A stretch of DNA of 64,000 nucleotides, from contig JACJZD010000001.1 in NCBI GenBank assembly GCA_020635795.1, positions 815,001 to 879,000 on the forward strand, written 5' to 3'. A program made the position numbers and the translations under genes. This stretch comes from Flavobacteriales bacterium. Its GTDB lineage: Bacteria; Bacteroidota; Bacteroidia; Flavobacteriales_E; Vicingaceae. This document shows positions 1 to 7,695 of the stretch, one piece after another. Within the stretch, counting starts at the first letter, position 1, and each line of letters begins with the position of its first letter. The notes beneath the pieces were generated by a model. It had not been told where the DNA came from. It was given only the letters and a program-made list of their open reading frames with translations, and did not search any database.

Positions 1-1587
1 AATAAGGGTTCATTTTCTTTAAACGACCTAAACAATAAAACGCTTTGGATTTTTACAGGAATACTAACCATTGTCTACTTTATATTTTCTACTTTTTCTG
101 ATGGTTTTTATATGCATGATGAACCCATGTTTTATTTGTATGCAAAGGAACTATTGCAAAGCCCACAAGAATCTCTACTTTCTTTCCAAAAATTAGGTTA
201 CATTTTATATTTAGCGTTACCATCGCTTGGTGGGTTTACTTTTTTACATTTCTGTAACAGTTTATTATCAGCGGTTACAGTAATGTACTCCTATAAAATA
301 GTCCAAAAATTAGGGGGTAAAAATTCATTTCTAGTATTCTTTATTCTTGGATTACAACCATTGTGGTTTATGTTGGCTTTTAGAAATTTTTCGGAATTTC
401 TTACTGCATTTGTTTTGGTTATGGCTGCGTGGAACCATTTTAACAAAAAATACATTTTCGCTGCATTTTTAGTCTCTTATGCCGCACTAACCCGACAAGA
501 ATATCATATTCTACTTGGATTGTATTTTTGGATATTAGTTTTTAAGAAACAATGGATAGCAGCATTGAGTACAGGGGTTTTAACAGTTCTTCATAACTTT
601 ATGGGATACTTTATTACCGACGATATTCTATATCTACCTAATCAAGTTATAAAGTATTCTCACGAAAACAATAGCGCGTACCCAAAACGTGGGTTTGATT
701 ACTACTTTATTATGTCTAATGTAGTTTTTGGAGCAACTTCTTTGGTATTATTTATTAATTATATTGGTATTTCTATTTTAAAGAAAAAGCTACCCAATTT
801 GATTTTACTTATTCCAGTTTTGATAACATTTTTACTGTATTGTGTGTTTAATCATACCACTTGGGATATTGGTGTTGGTGGAGGAAATTTAAGGTATGTA
901 TTGCCAATAGCACCGTTTATGGTTATTTTAGGAGTGCTTTCAATTGATGAAATTGCAGAGTATGGAAAAAAATATTTAATACTTATATTTCTATTGCCGT
1001 TGTTGTTATTGATAACCATTTACCAAACATACGACCATGATTTTATGAAGTTGTTAGAGGATGGAGATAGGTATTGGATGCCATTTGTATTAGCATTAGC
1101 AACTATCGTTATTTTAATGTTGCCATTAAAAAGCAAGCAATACTTATTAACCTTTGGATTAATATCAGTAATACTAATTGTATCAACAGCTCGGACATTT
1201 AACTTAAACCCTGAAGATGCAACCATGAAAAAAGCGGGAGAGTGGTTTTCTAGATATTTAGAAAAGAACAAAAATGTAGAAGGAGCTCTATTTACCGAAG
1301 ATTCAAGAATAACTAGTGGACATATTCTATTTTTCTATTATTCAAATAAATACAAAAGTGATTATAAAAATAGACCAGTTATAGACATTACCAAAGAAGT
1401 TACGGATACACTCAAAAAGGGAGATATAGTAGTCTGGGATTCTCATTATGGTTATCGACCTGAATTAAGACCAACAAGTCAGCCTTATGATTATTACGAT
1501 AAAAATCCTGATTTTGAAAAAATTCAATATTATCAATCAAAAGACAACCGTTTTTTAATTGCATTTTTTAGAAAAGTGAAAGACTAA
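1..1587 (+). CDS. Multi-pass membrane glycosyltransferase, GT39/PMT-like (5' end missing)
   Basis: The frame is open to base 1, so the true start lies outside the window; the first internal ATG (112) would remove a hydrophobic helix (codons about 15-31) and is not the start. About 528 residues are visible: roughly ten hydrophobic segments, then a soluble tail of about 130 residues. An acidic pair in the first visible loop (MHDEP, visible residues 38-42) fits the first-loop Asp/Glu motif of GT-C enzymes such as the PMT/ArnT family, which move sugars from polyprenyl-phosphate donors on the periplasmic side. The GT-C assignment rests on topology and that one motif. Donor and acceptor are unknown. 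It is followed by bamD after 60 bases. Confidence 0.8.
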   Translation, partial: NKGSFSLNDLNNKTLWIFTGILTIVYFIFSTFSDGFYMHDEPMFYLYAKELLQSPQESLLSFQKLGYILYLALPSLGGFTFLHFCNSLLSAVTVMYSYKIVQKLGGKNSFLVFFILGLQPLWFMLAFRNFSEFLTAFVLVMAAWNHFNKKYIFAAFLVSYAALTRQEYHILLGLYFWILVFKKQWIAALSTGVLTVLHNFMGYFITDDILYLPNQVIKYSHENNSAYPKRGFDYYFIMSNVVFGATSLVLFINYIGISILKKKLPNLILLIPVLITFLLYCVFNHTTWDIGVGGGNLRYVLPIAPFMVILGVLSIDEIAEYGKKYLILIFLLPLLLLITIYQTYDHDFMKLLEDGDRYWMPFVLALATIVILMLPLKSKQYLLTFGLISVILIVSTARTFNLNPEDATMKKAGEWFSRYLEKNKNVEGALFTEDSRITSGHILFFYYSNKYKSDYKNRPVIDITKEVTDTLKKGDIVVWDSHYGYRPELRPTSQPYDYYDKNPDFEKIQYYQSKDNRFLIAFFRKVKD

Positions 1588-1635
1588 ATTTGCATTTTTT
1601 AACGTTTCTAAACTTGTGTTGTTTTGCTTTAATCC

Positions 1636-1643
1636 TATATTTG
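1636..1643 (+). promoter_or_regulatory. Candidate -7 promoter box of the bamD operon
   Basis: TATATTTG matches the Bacteroidota -7 consensus TAnnTTTG exactly. A partial -33 element (cTTG, ending at 1616) lies 19 bases upstream. The box ends 4 bases before the bamD ATG, so transcripts would be leaderless or nearly so. This is inferred from consensus only. Confidence 0.4.
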
Positions 1644-1647
1644 CCGA

Positions 1648-2457
1648 ATGTTAAAAAATAAGGCACTCTTTTTAATTTCTTTTTTGCTATTTCTTGTAGG
1701 GTGTAGTAAGTATCAACGTTTGTTAAAAAGCGATGATTACAACGCTAAATATGAAGCAGCAATTGCCTTGTACGATAAAGGTAAATACGAAAGAGCATTG
1801 CCATTATTAGAAGAGCTTGTTCCGCTTTTTAGAGGAACTGACAAGGCTGAAAAAGTATATTTTTACTATTGTTATACCAATTACAATTTAGACTTTTTAT
1901 ACGAGGCAGCTTATCATTTTAAGAAATTTTCCACTACATTTCCTAACAGTACACATGCAGAGGAAACCTTGTTTATGAATGGATATTGTCGTTATTTGCT
2001 TTCTCCAATTTCATCTTTAGATCCTACTGAAACTTATACGGCTTTAAACGAATTGCAATTGTTTGCCAATACTTATCCACAACATCAGCTATTAGATTCT
2101 ACTAACAATTTAATGGATAAGTTGAGAAGTAAATTAGAAGTAAAATCATACGAAAACGCTAAACAATACTATCAAATTTATGATTACAAAGCTGCAATAG
2201 TAGCCCTAAACAATACCTTACGTGATTTTCCCGACACCAAATTTAATGAGGAAATAGCGTTGTTATTACTAAAATCAAACTATTATTTAGCTGTAAATAG
2301 TATTAAAGAAAAAAAATTACAAAGATTTGACGATACTATCGAAGCTTATCTTACCTTTGTCGATTCTTTTAAGGAAAGCAAATACTTAAAAGAAGCAGAA
2401 AGTTTATACAATAAAGCATTAGAACAAAAAACTAAGTTGAACCAAGAAAATTTATAA
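1648..2457 (+). CDS. bamD: Outer membrane protein assembly factor BamD (lipoprotein)
   Basis: BamD is the essential lipoprotein partner of BamA in the outer-membrane beta-barrel insertion complex. The 269-residue product starts with a lipoprotein signal (LFLVGC, Cys19) followed by SKYQRLLKSDD, the typical Bacteroidota BamD N-terminus. TPR-like helical repeats rich in Tyr and Phe follow, with phrases such as YDKGKYERALPLLEEL and FYYCYTNYNL. Length fits the family. It leads a tight operon: rpoZ starts 2 bases after its stop, then coaBC, DUF4835, recN, a small lipoprotein and fabI follow. This order is common in Bacteroidota, which supports both the call and the start. Confidence 0.95.
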   Translation: MLKNKALFLISFLLFLVGCSKYQRLLKSDDYNAKYEAAIALYDKGKYERALPLLEELVPLFRGTDKAEKVYFYYCYTNYNLDFLYEAAYHFKKFSTTFPNSTHAEETLFMNGYCRYLLSPISSLDPTETYTALNELQLFANTYPQHQLLDSTNNLMDKLRSKLEVKSYENAKQYYQIYDYKAAIVALNNTLRDFPDTKFNEEIALLLLKSNYYLAVNSIKEKKLQRFDDTIEAYLTFVDSFKESKYLKEAESLYNKALEQKTKLNQENL

Positions 2458-2459
2458 AG

Positions 2460-2783
2460 ATGAATTTCAAAAATACAAATGCAGAAGCTTCAACAATTAC
2501 TCGTAACATGAACGAAATAGAAGCAGTTACTGGTAATATTTATGAATCGTGTGTGATTGTTTCTAAAAGATCGAACCAAATTGCAGTTGATTTAAAAGAG
2601 GAACTTACGGGAAAACTTAATGAATTTGCTTCTAACACAGATAATTTAGAAGAGATTTTTGAAAACAGAGAACAAATAGAAATTTCTAGGTTTTACGAAA
2701 AACTTCCTAAAACGAACGCTATTGCTCTTAAAGAATTTTTAGAAGACAAATTGTTTTTTAGAAATCCATCTCAAGAGAAATAA
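2460..2783 (+). CDS. rpoZ: RNA polymerase omega subunit, Bacteroidota type
   Basis: The 107-residue product matches the Bacteroidota form of RNA polymerase omega, which aids assembly of the beta-prime subunit. The diagnostic stretch is GNIYESCVIVSKRSNQIAVD (residues about 26-45), equivalent to the conserved region of omega/RPB6 in which a small helical core packs on beta-prime. It follows TITRNMNEIEAVTG. The C-terminal half is acidic and variable. It starts 2 bases after bamD and ends 15 bases before coaBC, a placement typical for the phylum. The remote similarity to E. coli RpoZ often leaves it annotated as hypothetical; position plus motif make the call fairly firm. Confidence 0.88.
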   Translation: MNFKNTNAEASTITRNMNEIEAVTGNIYESCVIVSKRSNQIAVDLKEELTGKLNEFASNTDNLEEIFENREQIEISRFYEKLPKTNAIALKEFLEDKLFFRNPSQEK

Positions 2784-2798
2784 TACTCAACCAATTTC

Positions 2799-3995
2799 AT
2801 GTTAAAAGGCAAAAACATACTTCTGGGTATTTCTGGAGGAATTGCCTCGTATAAAATTGCTACATTAACTCGTTTGCTTAAAAAATCTGGAGCCAACATT
2901 AAAGTAGTAATGACACCTGCTGCAAAAGAGTTTATAACACCATTAACATTATCTACTTTATCAGAAAACCCAGTTTATTCCAGTTTTGCTGACAAACAAA
3001 CAGGCGAATGGAATAGCCATGTGGAATTGGGTTTGTGGGCAGACGTAATGGTTGTAGCTCCGGCTACGGCAAATACAATAGCTAAAATGGCTAATGGTAT
3101 TTGCGATAATTTATTGTTGGCTACATATCTTTCGGCTAAATGCCCTGTTTTTGTTGCTCCAGCTATGGATTTAGACATGTATTTGCACCCAACAACTACT
3201 AAGAATATTAATACACTTAAAGAATTTGGTTATACCATTATTGATGCGGTAGATGGAGAATTAGCAAGTGGGTTGGTTGGAAAAGGTAGAATGGAAGAGC
3301 CTGAAAAAATTGCCGAATTACTACGCGATTTCTTTAAATCAGAACAGCTTTTAAAAGGTAAAAAGGTTTTAATAACAGCTGGACCAACCTATGAACAAAT
3401 TGACCCAGTTCGTTTTATTGGAAACAATTCTTCTGGTAAAATGGGGGTTGAATTAGCCAAAAAGGCATTAGATTTAGGTGCTGATGTAACATTAGTAATC
3501 GGTCCTAATAAACAAGTAAAGGTGGATGGGATTAATTGGATTGACGTTAAATCTGCCGAAGAAATGTATAATCAGGTACATAAACATGTAAAAAAAGCAG
3601 ATATTGTGATCATGTCGGCTGCTGTTGCTGATTTTAAACCAAAAAAAGTCAGTAAGCAAAAAATCAAAAAGAATAACGCTGATTTAATTATTGATTTAGA
3701 ACCAACTCAAGATATTTTAAAATCGGTAGGTAATATAAAAACAAAAAATCAGTTGTTGGTTGGATTCGCGTTGGAATCAAATAATGAATTAGAAAACGCA
3801 AAGACTAAATTAAAATCTAAAAACTTAGATTTAATTGTGTTAAACTCATTAAACGATAAAGGTGCTGGGTTTGAATTTGATACCAATAAAGTTTCTATCA
3901 TAGATAATAGTAATAAAGTTGACAAATTTGAGTTAAAATCTAAATCAGAAGTTGCTCACGACATTTTTAATAAAATAGTATCTTTACTGAAATAG
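2799..3995 (+). CDS. coaBC: Bifunctional phosphopantothenoylcysteine decarboxylase / phosphopantothenate-cysteine ligase
   Basis: CoaBC performs two successive steps of coenzyme A synthesis: ligation of cysteine to 4'-phosphopantothenate and FMN-dependent decarboxylation of the product. The N-terminal flavoprotein half (about 1-185) has the start GISGGIASYK, catalytic His74 in SHVELG, and the PAMDLDMY motif. The C-terminal ligase half has AGPTYEQIDPVRFIGNNSSG and SAAVADFKPK with its lysine. One feature is notable: the flap motif that reads ACG before GxGRM in E. coli Dfp reads ASG here (ELASGLVGKGRMEEP), so the canonical active-site Cys is Ser. I believe this is common in Bacteroidota but cannot verify it. 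Length 398 is normal. Confidence 0.95.
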   Translation: MLKGKNILLGISGGIASYKIATLTRLLKKSGANIKVVMTPAAKEFITPLTLSTLSENPVYSSFADKQTGEWNSHVELGLWADVMVVAPATANTIAKMANGICDNLLLATYLSAKCPVFVAPAMDLDMYLHPTTTKNINTLKEFGYTIIDAVDGELASGLVGKGRMEEPEKIAELLRDFFKSEQLLKGKKVLITAGPTYEQIDPVRFIGNNSSGKMGVELAKKALDLGADVTLVIGPNKQVKVDGINWIDVKSAEEMYNQVHKHVKKADIVIMSAAVADFKPKKVSKQKIKKNNADLIIDLEPTQDILKSVGNIKTKNQLLVGFALESNNELENAKTKLKSKNLDLIVLNSLNDKGAGFEFDTNKVSIIDNSNKVDKFELKSKSEVAHDIFNKIVSLLK

Positions 3996-4029
3996 ATTTA
4001 AGTTGGTTTCCAACATCTAAAATTTTAAA

Positions 4030-4941
4030 ATGAATTACATCTTCAAAATATTACTTTTTTTAAGCTTTCTTATATTTAATAGCACTACTATTTCTGCACA
4101 AGAATTGAATTGTAATTTTCAAGTCAACTCATCTCAAATAATAGGTTCCGACAAAAGTATTTTTGAAGTGTTACAAACTAGGTTGTCAGAATTTGTAAAT
4201 AGTAGAAAATGGACTAAACATAATTATCAAATTCAGGAAAGGATAGAGTGTACCATGCTAATTAATATTACCGAACGTGTAACTCCAACCTCATTTAAGG
4301 CAACTATTCAAATTCAATCTCGCCGTCCAGTTTTTAATTCATCATACAGTACCACGTTAATAAATCATATTGATAAAGATTTTGAGTTTAATTTCAATGA
4401 ATTTGAACAATTGGAATATTCCGAAAATTCGTATGTATCAAATTTAACTTCAGTAGTATCTTTCTATGTGTACATGATTTTAGCAATGGATTACGAGTCC
4501 TTTTCTAAAAATGGAGGAAGTCCTTATTTAACATTAGCTCAAAACATAGTTACAAATGCTCAAGGTTCGGGCAGTTCTGGCTGGAAAGCTTTTGAAGACA
4601 CCAAAAATAGGTATTGGTTAGTTGAAAATTTGTTGAAGCCTAATTATGTTCCTTTTCGTGAAACAATGTATAACTACCATCGTTTAGGTTTTGATGTTAT
4701 GTCAGCCGATGTGACTAAGGGTAGAGCTGTAGTTGCTGAATCAATAAAAAACTTGGAAAAAGTTTTTACATACGATATGAATTCATTTCAACTACAATTT
4801 TTCTTTAATGCAAAAGCAGATGAAATTGTAGAACTGTTTAAAGAAGCTCCGCAGTCGGAAAAAAGTGAGATTGTTCCTATTCTTAATAAGATTAATCCTG
4901 CCAATTCTAATGTTTACGAAAAGATTATTTCTGGTAAATAA
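4030..4941 (+). CDS. DUF4835 family periplasmic protein (linked in databases to T9SS as PorD)
   Basis: The 303-residue product has an N-terminal signal peptide ending near TTISAQ (residue about 24) and then a soluble domain with the DUF4835 pattern: QELNCNFQVNSSQI near the mature N-terminus and RIECTMLINIT at about 70. The family is restricted to Bacteroidota and sits between coaBC and recN in many of its genomes, as here. Some databases name it PorD and connect it with type IX secretion; I recall this but cannot confirm it from sequence. Its stop codon touches the recN start (TAA then ATG), so translation of recN is probably coupled. Confidence 0.85.
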   Translation: MNYIFKILLFLSFLIFNSTTISAQELNCNFQVNSSQIIGSDKSIFEVLQTRLSEFVNSRKWTKHNYQIQERIECTMLINITERVTPTSFKATIQIQSRRPVFNSSYSTTLINHIDKDFEFNFNEFEQLEYSENSYVSNLTSVVSFYVYMILAMDYESFSKNGGSPYLTLAQNIVTNAQGSGSSGWKAFEDTKNRYWLVENLLKPNYVPFRETMYNYHRLGFDVMSADVTKGRAVVAESIKNLEKVFTYDMNSFQLQFFFNAKADEIVELFKEAPQSEKSEIVPILNKINPANSNVYEKIISGK

Positions 4942-6597
4942 ATGCTACTCAATTTATCCATTTCCAATTACGCAATAATAGAAAAATTAAACCTTGATTT
5001 TAGCGAAGGATTTACAGTGATAACTGGTGAAACTGGAGCAGGAAAATCAATTTTGCTAGGAGCTTTATCTTTAATTCTTGGTCAGCGAGTAGATACTTCG
5101 GTTTTAAATGATAAAGAAAAAAAATGTGTGATAGAGGGTATCTTTAAATTGGATAAAAAAAACTTTCTAGAGTTTTTTAAAGAAAATGAGTTAGATTTTG
5201 AGACCGAAACAACCATTAGACGAGAAATTTCTTCTTTAGGGAAGTCAAGGGCATTTATTAACGATACCCCTGTAAATTTAAATGTTGTAAAAGAACTGGC
5301 TGAACAGCTTATCAATATTCATTCTCAGCATCAAAATTTATTAGTAAAAAATGGAAATTATCAGCTTACAGTAGTCGATTCATTCTCAAATATCCAACAA
5401 AATGTACAGGATTTTGAGGAACAATATCGCTTGTTTTTAATTCAAAAAAATAAATTAAATGAATTAAAAAGCAAAGAAAATAAAGCAAAAGCTGATGTTG
5501 ATTTTCTTAAATTTCAGGTAAATGAAATAGAGGCTTTAAAGTTGAAAGAAGACGAACAGCAAGAAATTGAAGAGCAGCTTGACATACTCAATAATGCAGA
5601 AGAAATTAAAACAACGTTACATCAAGCATCATCATTGTTGCTCGAAAACGAAAAAAGTATAGTTGGTGATTTAAAGTCTATTTTACAGTCGTTTTCAAAA
5701 ATAGCTCATTTATCTGCTGATTATCAGATGATGTTTGATCGACTAAATTCCTTGTCAATTGAAATAAATGATTTATCAAGAGAGGTTTCGGTGTTGAACG
5801 ATAATGTGAATTTTGATAATTCAGAAGCAGACTATTTAAATAATAGGTTAAATACCATTTATTCCTTAGAGAAAAAACATCACCTCAATAACTCAAATGA
5901 GTTAATAGATTTATTACTTAGTTTAAAACAAGAATTGACACAAATTGAATCTATTGATGAAGTTATTGGTGATTTAGAAAAAGAAGTGTTAAGAAAGGAA
6001 AATGACTTGAAGCTTTTAGCGAAAGACTTGTCGGAGAAAAGAAAGAAGAATATACCGAGTTTAGTGAGTTCTATTCAAAACAATCTTGCAGAACTGGGTA
6101 TGCCTGAATCAAGTTTTGTAATTAATCAAGAAATACTTACAGATTTAACTGCAACAGGTATCGATAAAATTGATTTTTTGTTTTCTGCAAATAAAGGATT
6201 TAAACCTGAGGAAGTTCAAAAAGTAGCTTCTGGGGGCGAATTATCAAGATTAATGTTAACCATTAAATCGATACTTGCAAAAAGTAATAATTTGAGTACA
6301 GTCATTTTTGATGAAATAGACACTGGTGTTTCGGGTGATATTGCAGATAAAATAGGAACGATAATGAAGCTAATGGCAAAAGACATACAAATAATTACCA
6401 TTACTCATTTGCCTCAAGTTGCTGCAAAAGGTAAACATCATTACAAGATTTTTAAAGAAGTTAAAAGCGAAAAAACGATTACAGATGTAACAGTTTTGGG
6501 CCAAGAAGAAAAAATAAATGAAATAGCCAAGATGCTAAGTGGAAAAGAACTTACAAAAGCAGCGTTAGAAAATGCTAAAAATCTTATTTCAAATTAA
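4942..6597 (+). CDS. recN: DNA repair ATPase RecN
   Basis: RecN is an SMC-like ATPase acting in double-strand break repair and cohesion of broken ends. Walker A GETGAGKS lies at residues 29-36. A long coiled-coil region occupies about 150-390. The C-terminal half carries the ABC signature ASGGELSR and Walker B STVIFDEIDTGVSG, followed by a D-loop His region (ITHLPQVAAKGKHHY). At 551 residues it has the usual family length. It begins on the base after the DUF4835 stop. No SOS-type operator is apparent upstream, since the gene is embedded in the operon. Confidence 0.97.
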   Translation: MLLNLSISNYAIIEKLNLDFSEGFTVITGETGAGKSILLGALSLILGQRVDTSVLNDKEKKCVIEGIFKLDKKNFLEFFKENELDFETETTIRREISSLGKSRAFINDTPVNLNVVKELAEQLINIHSQHQNLLVKNGNYQLTVVDSFSNIQQNVQDFEEQYRLFLIQKNKLNELKSKENKAKADVDFLKFQVNEIEALKLKEDEQQEIEEQLDILNNAEEIKTTLHQASSLLLENEKSIVGDLKSILQSFSKIAHLSADYQMMFDRLNSLSIEINDLSREVSVLNDNVNFDNSEADYLNNRLNTIYSLEKKHHLNNSNELIDLLLSLKQELTQIESIDEVIGDLEKEVLRKENDLKLLAKDLSEKRKKNIPSLVSSIQNNLAELGMPESSFVINQEILTDLTATGIDKIDFLFSANKGFKPEEVQKVASGGELSRLMLTIKSILAKSNNLSTVIFDEIDTGVSGDIADKIGTIMKLMAKDIQIITITHLPQVAAKGKHHYKIFKEVKSEKTITDVTVLGQEEKINEIAKMLSGKELTKAALENAKNLISN

Positions 6598-6628
6598 TAT
6601 ATTTGTACCAATTCATTTAAAAAAAAAT

Positions 6629-6808
6629 ATGACTGCAAGAAACAAACTCATTTTTGGATTAATCATTTCTTTTATGATTTCTTTAGTTAGTTTCTCATGT
6701 AACCCTCATAGAAGAGGGCATACGGCCAGTCAAATTGGTGCTGGTGGAGGAATAAAGAAACATAGAACTCCAGCAACAGCTAAAAGAAAGAGAACAGTAA
6801 AATATTAA
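6629..6808 (+). CDS. Small basic lipoprotein of unknown function
   Basis: A 59-residue product when started at the ATG at 6629; a longer reading from 6572 would overlap recN and precede the signal sequence, so I reject it. Residues 5-22 form a hydrophobic signal ending in a Cys (SLVSFSC), fitting a lipoprotein signal with a weak lipobox. The mature part of about 37 residues is strongly basic with Gly-rich (GAGGG) and His/Arg-rich stretches and ends RKRTVKY. It sits 13 bases before fabI in the bamD operon. I recognise no domain. Similar tiny basic lipoproteins next to fabI occur in related bacteria, as far as I recall. Confidence 0.75.
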   Translation: MTARNKLIFGLIISFMISLVSFSCNPHRRGHTASQIGAGGGIKKHRTPATAKRKRTVKY

Positions 6809-6821
6809 TAAAACATCTATC

Positions 6822-7637
6822 ATGTCAAACAATTTATTAAAAGGTAAAAAAGGTATTATTTTCGGTGCATTAAACTCTAATTCTATTGCTTGGCAGGTAG
6901 CTGAAAGAGCGCATGAAGAAGGTGCTGAGTTTATTTTAACTAATGCTCCTATAGCATTAAGAATGGGAGAGTTGGATGAATTAGCAAAAAAAACTAATTC
7001 AGATGTTGTTCCAGCGGATGTTACTTCGATGGAAGATTTAGAAAATTTATTTAATAAAGCAGAAGAGAAATTTGGTAAAATTGATTTTATCTTGCATTCT
7101 ATTGGAATGTCTATTAACGTTAGAAAGAAAATTCACTATACTGAAACAAACTATGATTTCTATGCAAAAGCAATGGATATTTCAGCCATTTCTTTTCATA
7201 AAGTAATGAAAGTTGCAAAACAAAAAGATATTATGAATGAGTGGGGTTCTATTTTAGCCTTATCATTTATTGCCGCTCAACGATCAATTCCTGGGTATAA
7301 TGACATGTCTGATGCTAAATCGTTATTAGAATCAATTGGAAGAACTTTTGGGTATTATTATGGAATAGATAAAAAGGTAAGGGTTAATACAATTTCACAA
7401 TCACCTACTAAGACAACTGCAGGTGGTGGAATAAAAGGATTTGATTCTTTGTATGATTATGCTGACTACAATTCACCATTGGGAAATGCACCAGCTTTAG
7501 ATTGTGCAAATTACTGTATTGCTATGTTCTCAGATTTGACTAAATATGTAACGATGCAAAACTTATTTCATGATGGAGGTTTTTCTTCTACTGGAGTAAG
7601 TGATAGAGTAATACACCAATTTGAAAAAGGAATGTAA
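6822..7637 (+). CDS. fabI: Enoyl-[acyl-carrier-protein] reductase (NADH) FabI
   Basis: FabI reduces trans-2-enoyl-ACP in the last step of each fatty-acid elongation cycle and is the triclosan target. The 271-residue SDR-fold protein shows the FabI-type cofactor motif GALNSNSIAW (15-24), the DVTSMEDLE stretch, LHSIGMS (91-97), MDIS at 118-121, and the catalytic pair Y159-x6-K166 in YNDMSDAK, the spacing that distinguishes FabI from ordinary SDRs (Y-x3-K). It is the last gene of the bamD operon and is followed after 18 bases by a strong terminator hairpin. Confidence 0.97.
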   Translation: MSNNLLKGKKGIIFGALNSNSIAWQVAERAHEEGAEFILTNAPIALRMGELDELAKKTNSDVVPADVTSMEDLENLFNKAEEKFGKIDFILHSIGMSINVRKKIHYTETNYDFYAKAMDISAISFHKVMKVAKQKDIMNEWGSILALSFIAAQRSIPGYNDMSDAKSLLESIGRTFGYYYGIDKKVRVNTISQSPTKTTAGGGIKGFDSLYDYADYNSPLGNAPALDCANYCIAMFSDLTKYVTMQNLFHDGGFSSTGVSDRVIHQFEKGM

Positions 7638-7655
7638 TACTATAAGATTTAAATT

Positions 7656-7684
7656 AAAGCCTTACTATTAGTAAGGCTTTTTTA
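7656..7684 (+). terminator. Rho-independent terminator of the bamD-fabI operon
   Basis: A perfect 10-bp stem (AAAGCCTTAC / GTAAGGCTTT) with a 5-base loop TATTA is followed by a T-run. It lies 18 bases after the fabI stop and closes the operon. Confidence 0.9.
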
Positions 7685-7695
7685 TTATTGATAAA

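Noticed and set aside
1588..1635. Possible small gene between the glycosyltransferase and bamD
   Set aside because: The gap is only 60 bases and no start-stop frame exists; it holds the promoter.
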